Assembly: GCA_019240175.1 (NCBI GenBank)
Contig: JAFAYS010000958.1
Coordinates: forward strand, 1-7,068
Origin: Chloroflexota bacterium
Lineage (GTDB): Bacteria > Chloroflexota > Chloroflexia > Chloroflexales > Kallotenuaceae
Direction: 5' to 3'
DNA length: 7,068 nt
The position numbers and the translations under genes were made by a program. Positions 1-4,416 of this stretch are shown here, in pieces; the first letter of the stretch is position 1; each line of letters starts with the position of its first letter. The notes beneath the pieces are model-generated. The model was given only the letters and a program-made list of their open reading frames with translations, searched no databases and was not told where the DNA came from.

Positions 1-1027
1 CGAACTGATCGGGATTGGGGAACTGCGCCGGGTCGTAGTTGGCGGCGGCGAGACACACGTTAACTTGCTGTCCGGCCTTGATCGTGTGACCGCCCAGCTG
101 TAGATCGGTGGTAGCGGCGCGAACAACCATCGGGAAGGCGGTCTCGCAGCGCAGCACTTCCTCGACAGCAGACTCGGCCAGCGCTGGGTTGGCGCGCAGC
201 AATTCCAGCTGATCGGGATCGCGCAGCAAATGCCAGATGCCGCTGGCGACCGTCGCGGTGGTGGAGTGATGGCCGGCGTGCAGCATCAAAATGCAGTTGG
301 CGATCAGCTCGGTCTCGTCCAGGCGGCTGCCCTGCTCCTCGGCGGCAATCAGATTCGTGATCAGATCGTCGCGTGGCTCCTGGCGACGCGCGGCGATCAG
401 CTCGCCGATATGCGCGACCATTTGCTCGGTGACCTGGTTGAGCAGCGGAATTGTGGTCTCGTTGCCGATCACGCCGATCGCAAAGTACATGCCGACCGTG
501 CTCGACCAATGCTTGAAGAGCGCGTAGTCAGCCTGAGGCGCGCCCAGCAGCTCAGTAATCACCATCACCGGCAGCGGCGCGGCAAAGTCGGCAACTAGAT
601 CCATCTGCCCGCGCTCCACAATCGCATCGATCAGATCATCCGTCAGCGTTTGAATATTGTCGCGCATCTGCTGGACGATTCGCGGCGTGAACCCGGCGCT
701 GAAGAGCTGGCGCAGCCGGCGATGATCGGCGTAATCCTGAAAGACCAGCCAGCGGCCCAGCGTCGTGTCGGCGGGCACCAGCATCTCGCGCAGATGCGCC
801 GGCAAATGCTCGATCTGCGCCGTGCGTGTGAGCGCGGACGACAGCCGTGGATCGAGCAGCGCCGCCTTGACATCGGCGTAGCGCATCACGACCCAGCTAT
901 TGAGGAACGGGCTCCAGTAGATCGGAGTTTGGTCGCGAACCCGGCTATAGTGCGGGTAGGGCTCGGCAAGCATGTCTGGGCCGAACGGATCGCCGCCTGC
1001 GGCAACGGGCAAGGCCGAAGAGGTCAT
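1..1027 (-). CDS. Cytochrome P450, 5' part (runs off left edge)
   Basis: Bacterial soluble cytochrome P450, a heme-thiolate monooxygenase that needs external electron-transfer partners; none is encoded here and the substrate cannot be told. My translation of the minus strand gives 342 open codons starting MTSSALPVAAGGDPFGPDML. It shows the expected order of landmarks: an N-terminal PYPHYSRVRDQTPIYW stretch, the C-helix heme-propionate motif HxxxR (H102-R106, in DYADHRRLR), the I-helix AGHHSTT (A251-T257), and the K-helix ExxR (E290-R293, in VEEVLR). There is no N-terminal membrane anchor, as usual for bacterial P450s. The family is about 400 residues, so some 60 residues including the heme-ligating Cys loop lie beyond position 1. 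The I-helix is odd: the usual acid-Thr pair is replaced by His254-Ser255. The ATG at 1027 is chosen for its AAGGAG ribosome site 7 nt upstream. The gene is divergent from the acetyltransferase. Confidence 0.93.
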   Translation of the reverse strand, partial: MTSSALPVAAGGDPFGPDMLAEPYPHYSRVRDQTPIYWSPFLNSWVVMRYADVKAALLDPRLSSALTRTAQIEHLPAHLREMLVPADTTLGRWLVFQDYADHRRLRQLFSAGFTPRIVQQMRDNIQTLTDDLIDAIVERGQMDLVADFAAPLPVMVITELLGAPQADYALFKHWSSTVGMYFAIGVIGNETTIPLLNQVTEQMVAHIGELIAARRQEPRDDLITNLIAAEEQGSRLDETELIANCILMLHAGHHSTTATVASGIWHLLRDPDQLELLRANPALAESAVEEVLRCETAFPMVVRAATTDLQLGGHTIKAGQQVNVCLAAANYDPAQFPNPDQF

Positions 1028-1034
1028 ATGGCTG

Positions 1035-1040
1035 CTCCTT
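1035..1040 (-). promoter_or_regulatory. Ribosome binding site of the P450 gene
   Basis: On the minus strand AAGGAG lies 7 nt before the ATG at 1027. It is a near-consensus Shine-Dalgarno sequence and fixes the start codon. Confidence 0.8.
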
Positions 1041-1043
1041 GTG

Positions 1044-1053
1044 TGTTTAAACA
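1044..1053. promoter_or_regulatory. Palindrome TGTTTAAACA in the P450 leader
   Basis: A perfect 10-bp palindrome lies 17 nt upstream of the P450 start codon, between the predicted promoter and the ribosome site. Its position would suit an operator for a dimeric repressor, but a 10-bp AT-rich palindrome can also arise by chance and no regulator gene is next to it. Confidence 0.2.
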
Positions 1054-1113
1054 ACCGGCCAAACGTGGAGCAAAACAAGAGGATGCGCGCGCTGAGCGCC
1101 TGCACTGAGCACG

Positions 1114-1122
1114 AGTATAGCA
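1114..1122 (-). promoter_or_regulatory. Candidate extended -10 promoter for the P450 gene
   Basis: The minus strand reads TGCTATACT, an extended -10 element (TGn plus TATACT). No good -35 hexamer is seen at 16-18 bp; a TTGGTG lies 23 bp upstream, which is too far. Transcription starting just downstream would give a leader of about 80 nt that carries the TGTTTAAACA palindrome. Confidence 0.35.
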
Positions 1123-1145
1123 CGCCTCCGATCGCGCTGGCTCAC

Positions 1146-1177
1146 CAAAAAGACTAACCGGCAACACGGTCTTTTTG
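1146..1177. other. Inverted repeat in the divergent control region
   Basis: CAAAAAGAC (1146-1154) and GTCTTTTTG (1169-1177) form a perfect 9-bp stem around a 14-nt loop. An alternative shorter pairing ACCG/CGGT (1157-1160/1167-1170) would compete with it. It sits between the two outward promoter candidates and upstream of both genes, so a terminator for either is unlikely; an operator or a remnant is possible. Confidence 0.4.
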
Positions 1178-1203
1178 CCGCGTGAAGCGGAGATGCGATC
1201 CAG

Positions 1204-1209
1204 TATAAT
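1204..1209 (+). promoter_or_regulatory. Candidate -10 element for the acetyltransferase gene
   Basis: A consensus TATAAT lies 65 bp before the chosen start at 1275. At the proper distance the -35 region is only weak (around 1181-1187, CGTGAAG). It is the best plus-strand promoter match in the divergent gap. Confidence 0.4.
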
Positions 1210-1264
1210 CAGCCGCGATTGTTGTCGATCTTCTTTTTTGCCAAGCACACAGCGCGCTACTTAT

Positions 1265-1269
1265 GGAGG
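1265..1269 (+). promoter_or_regulatory. Ribosome binding site deciding the acetyltransferase start
   Basis: GGAGG lies 5 nt before the ATG at 1275. The alternative ATG at 1263 overlaps this site and has no purine-rich sequence of its own at a good distance, so 1275 is preferred. Confidence 0.7.
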
Positions 1270-1274
1270 CCAGC

Positions 1275-1832
1275 ATGTTCAAACACGACCTGGGCGATGG
1301 AGCTGATCTGCGGATCTTTGATCGTGTGCAGGCTCCTGCATTTTTGACGCTCGTCGAAGCGAATCGTGACCATTTCGGGGCCTGGCTGGACTGGGCCTAT
1401 ACCATAACCACAGTCGAAGACGCGCAAGCCTTTATCAAGCGCGGCATGAGTCGCTACGCCGAAGATGGCCTGCCCTGGACCAGCATCTGGCTGGACGGTC
1501 GCATGGTCGGCGGGATTTTGTTCTTTCCTGTGGATTGGCACGCGCGCTCGACGATGATCGGCTACTGGCTGGGCCAGGAGGCCACCGGACGCGGCGTGAT
1601 GTCGCGGGCCATCAGGGCGATGCTGGGCGTTGCCTTCGATGATCTCAAGCTGAACCGTATCACGCTTGAGGCCGAGGTCAACAACCGTCCGTCGCGGGCC
1701 GTGGCCGAGCGTGTGGGCTTTGCTTTCGAGGGCGTGCATCGGCACGGCTGGGTGCGCGGCGGTAACTTTGTCGATATGGCGGCCTACGCGATGCTGGCCA
1801 GCGACTGGCAGCGGCTCAAGGCCGAGCGTTGA
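1275..1832 (+). CDS. GNAT N-acetyltransferase, RimJ/RimL type
   Basis: Acetyl-CoA-dependent N-acetyltransferase of the GNAT superfamily, most like the RimJ/RimL group (ribosomal-protein N-terminal acetyltransferases and relatives such as Bacillus YdaF). With the ATG at 1275 the protein has 185 residues, a normal length for this group. The acetyl-CoA pyrophosphate-binding signature QxxGxG is at Q101-G107 (QEATGRG). The typical motif B region follows: a strand LNRITLEAEV, then NNRPSRAVAERVGF starting at N136, where the Asn and the AVAERxGF helix contact CoA in the family. The C-terminal strand carrying YAMLASDW also fits. The true acceptor could be a ribosomal protein, another protein or a small amine; the sequence does not say. 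An in-frame ATG at 1263 would add MEAS. The stop is 73 bp before the membrane-protein start, so co-transcription is possible. Confidence 0.92.
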   Translation: MFKHDLGDGADLRIFDRVQAPAFLTLVEANRDHFGAWLDWAYTITTVEDAQAFIKRGMSRYAEDGLPWTSIWLDGRMVGGILFFPVDWHARSTMIGYWLGQEATGRGVMSRAIRAMLGVAFDDLKLNRITLEAEVNNRPSRAVAERVGFAFEGVHRHGWVRGGNFVDMAAYAMLASDWQRLKAER

Positions 1833-1859
1833 TACATATCCAGATCGCTGTGGGTGCGC

Positions 1860-1865
1860 TACAAT
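1860..1865 (+). promoter_or_regulatory. Possible -10 element for the membrane-protein gene
   Basis: TACAAT lies 40 bp before the chosen ATG at 1906. A TTGATA at 1829-1834 is 25 bp upstream, too far for a normal -35 spacing. The gene may instead be read through from the acetyltransferase. Confidence 0.2.
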
Positions 1866-1905
1866 ACACGCCAGTTCCCGCCGCTTAAAGCCACAGGATA
1901 CGATC

Positions 1906-3930
1906 ATGCTCACCTCGGATCTTGTTTGCGCCGCTACAGGTCGTCTGCCTGCGTTTGCCGCTGCTATCTTTGTGCTGTCGGACAGTGCAGTACTGCAACG
2001 CTCAAGTATGCTCGGGCTGCTGGCGGCGCTGGCGCTGCTGTTGGCGATGGGCGCGCTGGGCGTGGCGCTGCTGCGTCGTCTGGCGCGGCTGCTCGATCCG
2101 TTGGAGCAGCTTGTGTACGGCGTGCCGCTGGGCGTGGTGATCGCGTCGCTGGTGCTGCTGGCGCTGGCGATCCTGTTTGGTCTCAGCCCGCTGCTCGTCG
2201 CGGCGATCGGCGTGGGCTCGGTGCTGGCGGCTGCCTTGATCTGGCCCGACTGGCGCTCGCTGCGTGGGCTGGGGATGCATCGCTTTGGGGAGCAGCCGTC
2301 CAGCGGGATCGTTGCCGTGCAGCCACGGACGATCTGGCCGGCGCTGGGTCTGCTGCCGCTGCTGGTGCTGGGCGGCTTCGCGCTGCGCTGGGCGCTCTTC
2401 TGGGCCGGCGGGCTGAACTACACGGCGGATGGCCTCTGGGCCGGGCATGTCAACATCTGGGGCGACTGGCCGCAGCATCTCGGCGATGTGACATCGTTTG
2501 CCTACAGCGCGAACTTCCCGCCGATGCATCCACGGCTGGTCGGCCATCCTCACGATTACCACTATCTGGCCGCGCTGACCTCGGCGGCCTGGGTGACATT
2601 GAGCGTCGATCCGGCGACCTCGCTGACGCTGCATAGTTTTCTCTTCTCGCTGCTGGTGCTGGGCGGGCTGTACGCTTTTGCTAGGCGGCTCACCGGCGAT
2701 CGCGGCGTGGCGGCGCTGATGCTGATCCTGTTTCTGCTGGGCGGCGGCCTGGGCTGGCTGCTGACGATCGCGGATCTCCGCGCGTCGGATACGCCCTGGG
2801 CTACGTTCTGGCAGCAGCCGTGGAACGCCAGCCGCCAGGGACAGGCCAACTTTCGCTGGGAAAACATGTACTTCGCGTTTATCATGCCCCAGCGCGGCTA
2901 TCTTTACGGCATGCCGCTGGGCCTGCTCTGCCTCACGCTGCTGCTGATCGGCGTCGAGCAGAGCGCGGCGCGCTGGTTTGGGCTGGCCGGGATTGTCGCG
3001 GCGCTGCTGCCGCTGGCGCATCTGAGCACGCTGCTCTCGCTGGCACTGATCACGCCGTTTCTGTTTCTGCTTTTTCCCTCGCGCTGGTGGCTGCTTTTCT
3101 TTGGCGTGTGGGTGCTGCTGGCGGTGCCGCAGCTTTACATCCAGCAGGGCGGCGAGCGTGGCGCGACGGCGGCGCTGCGGCTACAGATCGGCTGGATCGC
3201 CAAGCCGGATGCATGGCTGTGGTTCTGGCTGAAAAACCTGGGAGCGTTCCTGCCGCTGCTGCTGGTTGCGCTGACGCAGCCGGATCTTTTGCCTAAGCGC
3301 GTCTGGCTCTTTTTGTGGGGCTTCATGCCGGCCTTCGCGATCGCCAATCTGGTGGTTTTTCAGCCCTGGGACTGGGACAACCACAAGGTGCTGGTGTACT
3401 GGTTTCTGGCGGTCTCGATCCTGGTCGCGGCGCTGCTGATGCAGACCTGGCGGCGGCAGCGATCGCCGGTGGTGCGCGGGCTGCTCGTGGTAGTTGTGCT
3501 GACAATGACGCTCTCAGGGCTGCTGATCAACTTGCACCAGCTGCTGGGCCGCAGCCGCTATCAACTGGCCAATACTGAGGAGATCGCGCTGGCCGAGCTG
3601 GTGCTAACGCAAACGCCGGCGGACGCGGTCTTCGCCGTGGGCATCCAGAATAATCATCCGGTGCCGATGCTGACTGGTCGGCGCGTGGTGATGAGCTATC
3701 CCGGCTGGCTGTGGACGCACGGCATCGACGTGACCGAGCGCGAGCGCGATCTGCGTGAGATCTATGCGTTCGGCGAGCGCGCGACCGCGCTGATCGAGCA
3801 GTACGGCGTCGACTATGTCGTGATCGGCCCTGGCGAGCGCAACGAGCTGGCGGCGAACGTTGCGGCCTTTCAGTCGCGCTATCCCGTGATGATCAGCACG
3901 CCGAATTATCAGGTCTTTGATGTGCGGTAG
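1906..3930 (+). CDS. Polytopic membrane protein, probable GT-C-like glycosyltransferase
   Basis: A 674-residue integral membrane protein with about 13-14 hydrophobic helices by eye (the first near residues 33-55, the last near 530-550) and a soluble C-terminal domain of about 110 residues. A large outer loop after the fourth helix holds acidic residues (GDWPQHLGD, from G186) followed by NFPPMHP and HPHDYHYLAAL. This loop style resembles the catalytic first loop of GT-C enzymes, which use lipid-phosphate sugars in cell-envelope glycosylation. Other striking segments are PQRGYLYGMPLGL, FQPWDWDNHK (residues 485-494) and, in the tail, IQNNHPVPMLTGRRV (from I580) and YGVDYVVIGPGE. Which Asp is catalytic is unknown, so the assignment is an inference by architecture. 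The reading frame is open back to 1666, but upstream it overlaps the acetyltransferase with an implausible Arg/Cys/Trp-rich sequence. The ATG at 1906 has AGGA 7 nt upstream. An in-frame ATG at 2008 is an alternative. The gene could also be a non-enzymatic transporter-like protein. Confidence 0.85.
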   Translation: MLTSDLVCAATGRLPAFAAAIFVLSDSAVLQRSSMLGLLAALALLLAMGALGVALLRRLARLLDPLEQLVYGVPLGVVIASLVLLALAILFGLSPLLVAAIGVGSVLAAALIWPDWRSLRGLGMHRFGEQPSSGIVAVQPRTIWPALGLLPLLVLGGFALRWALFWAGGLNYTADGLWAGHVNIWGDWPQHLGDVTSFAYSANFPPMHPRLVGHPHDYHYLAALTSAAWVTLSVDPATSLTLHSFLFSLLVLGGLYAFARRLTGDRGVAALMLILFLLGGGLGWLLTIADLRASDTPWATFWQQPWNASRQGQANFRWENMYFAFIMPQRGYLYGMPLGLLCLTLLLIGVEQSAARWFGLAGIVAALLPLAHLSTLLSLALITPFLFLLFPSRWWLLFFGVWVLLAVPQLYIQQGGERGATAALRLQIGWIAKPDAWLWFWLKNLGAFLPLLLVALTQPDLLPKRVWLFLWGFMPAFAIANLVVFQPWDWDNHKVLVYWFLAVSILVAALLMQTWRRQRSPVVRGLLVVVVLTMTLSGLLINLHQLLGRSRYQLANTEEIALAELVLTQTPADAVFAVGIQNNHPVPMLTGRRVVMSYPGWLWTHGIDVTERERDLREIYAFGERATALIEQYGVDYVVIGPGERNELAANVAAFQSRYPVMISTPNYQVFDVR

Positions 3931-3938
3931 GTGGCGGA

Positions 3939-4007
3939 GAACAAAAGAACCAAGGAACAAGGGAACAAAGAAGAACAGAGAACAGAGAATCAAGAGCAAA
4001 GAACAAA
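3939..4007. repeat. Degenerate GAACAAAG-type purine repeat, nine units
   Basis: Four 8-bp units (GAACAAAA, GAACCAAG, GAACAAGG, GAACAAAG; 3939-3970), an AA, then five 7-bp units (GAACAGA, GAACAGA, GAATCAA, GAGCAAA, GAACAAA; 3973-4007). It begins 9 bp after the stop codon of the membrane-protein gene. The strand is almost free of T. Read on the other strand it gives a spurious Leu/Phe/Cys/Ser-rich peptide. I recall similar GAACAAAGAACC tracts between genes in other genomes, but cannot verify this here. Confidence 0.85.
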
Positions 4008-4030
4008 GCAGATCTATTCCTTTGTTCTTT
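3998..4030 (+). terminator. AT-rich hairpin, possible terminator after the membrane-protein gene
   Basis: AAAGAACAAAG (3998-4008) and CTTTGTTCTTT (4020-4030) form a perfect 11-bp stem around an 11-nt loop. The descending arm is followed by TTGTG. The stem is low in GC, which is unlike strong intrinsic terminators. It is 68 bp after the stop and is also built from the purine-repeat unit, so it may be a property of the repeat, not a terminator. Confidence 0.3.
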
Positions 4031-4039
4031 TGTGCGCCG

Positions 4040-4063
4040 GGGTACCCTCTGGGTCTGGCACCC
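4040..4063. repeat. GGGTACCC palindrome and GGGT/ACCC hairpin
   Basis: GGGTACCC (4040-4047) is a perfect palindrome. GGGT (4051-4054) can pair with ACCC (4060-4063) across CTGGC, or with the ACCC of the first palindrome. Mutually exclusive short stems are therefore possible within 24 bp. Confidence 0.45.
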
Positions 4064-4120
4064 GGTTCCTTTGTTTGGGTGTGGTGAGGGCCTGCTCAAG
4101 AATTCTAGATAAAGGTTTTA

Positions 4121-4132
4121 CAATCCGGATTG
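4121..4132. promoter_or_regulatory. Perfect 12-bp palindrome CAATCCGGATTG
   Basis: A perfect two-fold symmetric site with no spacer. It sits 22 bp right of another palindrome (AGAATTCT, 4099-4106) and just left of the REP-like dyad. It might be a protein-binding site or part of a repeat element. No regulator gene lies nearby. Confidence 0.35.
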
Positions 4133-4140
4133 GTGGATTC

Positions 4141-4168
4141 TGTAGGGGCGTGATTTATCACGCCCTGC
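4141..4168. repeat. REP-like dyad TGTAGGGGCGTGAT / ATCACGCCC
   Basis: The arms GGGCGTGAT (4146-4154) and ATCACGCCC (4157-4165) are perfectly complementary over 9 bp with a TT centre. The left flank TGTAGG is of the kind seen on short intergenic dyads in cyanobacteria and Chloroflexota (from memory). The right flank, TGC instead of CTACA, suggests a decayed copy. As RNA it would form a stable stem, although a two-base loop would force the last pairs open. Confidence 0.6.
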
Positions 4169-4173
4169 TTCTT

Positions 4174-4191
4174 GATGTTCCGGCCAACATC
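4174..4191. repeat. Second dyad GATGTT-6-AACATC
   Basis: GATGTT (4174-4179) and AACATC (4186-4191) are perfect 6-bp arms around CCGGCC. It lies 8 bp after the REP-like dyad, and a T-rich stretch follows within about 10-35 bp. The pair of stems plus the T-rich tract could end transcription from the left, but there is no clean T-run straight after the stem. Confidence 0.4.
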
Positions 4192-4323
4192 TTGGTGATT
4201 TTATTCTTCTATTGTTAAGCTTTTTTTACCTGTGCATCACTGTGGGTCCTTGCATTCCGTCCATCCTCCATCTGGCGATCGCGATCTGGGAGAAGTGCTC
4301 CATAGCGCTGCCTGGCCTGCTCT

Positions 4324-4331
4324 GCTATCAT
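4324..4331 (+). promoter_or_regulatory. Candidate promoter -10 of the LVIVD genes
   Basis: TATCAT at 4326-4331 is preceded by TGC, so it reads as an extended -10 (TGnTATCAT) like the one proposed for the P450. No -35 match is evident upstream. It would give a leader of about 80 nt before the ATG at 4417. Confidence 0.3.
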
Positions 4332-4404
4332 CGCCAGGCTTTACCACGTGCGCGCTCACGACGCATCATCTGCTCCAACGCCGCTATTTGTTTTTCCTCA
4401 GCAG

Positions 4405-4410
4405 AAGGGA
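4405..4410 (+). promoter_or_regulatory. Ribosome binding site of the first LVIVD gene
   Basis: AAGGGA lies 6 nt before the ATG at 4417, within CAGAAGGGAT, which recurs in front of the second LVIVD gene. It decides the start: the frame is open back to an ATG at 4348, but only the ATG at 4417 puts a signal peptide at the N terminus. Confidence 0.7.
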
Positions 4411-4416
4411 TTTTCC

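Larger units (their letters stand above)
3940..4075. mobile_element. Possible small repeat element bounded by imperfect inverted repeats
   Basis: The 12-mer at 3940-3951 (AACAAAAGAACC) matches the reverse complement of 4064-4075 (AACAAAGGAACC) at 11 of 12 positions and encloses 112 bp of repeat and hairpin sequence. The layout is MITE-like, but no target-site duplication is evident at the edges. The low-complexity purine tract makes such a match easier to get by chance. Confidence 0.25.
3931..4416. other. 486-bp intergenic region rich in repeats and palindromes
   Basis: No credible gene lies here. The short open frames across it give low-complexity or cysteine-rich translations with no ribosome site. 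From left to right it holds a degenerate purine repeat (3939-4007), its inverted counterparts (4020-4032 and 4064-4075), a GGGTACCC palindrome (4040-4047) with a GGGT/ACCC hairpin (4051-4063), AGAATTCT (4099-4106), CAATCCGGATTG (4121-4132), a REP-like dyad (4146-4165), a second dyad (4174-4191), a T-rich stretch (4198-4228), and then a less structured leader of the LVIVD gene that includes one GCGATCGC (4275-4282). Confidence 0.8.

Noticed and set aside
1666..1905. In-frame 80-residue N-terminal extension of the membrane protein
   Set aside because: It overlaps the acetyltransferase gene in another frame, is Arg/Trp/Cys-rich and lacks a ribosome site. The ATG at 1906 outside the overlap has AGGA at 7 nt.
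1257..1913. Antisense open frame (218 codons) over the acetyltransferase
   Set aside because: The plus frame has a complete GNAT motif set and a good ribosome site; the antisense frame has neither.
2008..2060. CTG/GCG tandem repeat at the start of the first membrane helix
   Set aside because: It is Leu/Ala codon use in a membrane segment with irregular order, not a true microsatellite.
1854..2636. Second plus-strand open frame (260 codons) inside the membrane-protein gene
   Set aside because: Ala/Gly/Arg-rich out-of-frame shadow in GC-rich sequence with no recognisable domain.
2002..3021. Long antisense open frame (339 codons) opposite the membrane-protein gene
   Set aside because: Its translation is a low-complexity Gln/Arg/His mixture, the expected mirror of Leu/Ala-rich CTG/GCG codons. 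The plus-strand frame has clear membrane segments.
3893..4099. Possible small membrane peptide on the minus strand, Phe/Leu/Cys-rich
   Set aside because: It is only the translation of the purine repeat, as shown by its repetitive LFSVLLCSL-like pattern. It has no ribosome site.
3939..4191. CRISPR array
   Set aside because: The repeat units are 7-8 bp with no spacers, and the palindromes differ from one another. No cas gene is present.
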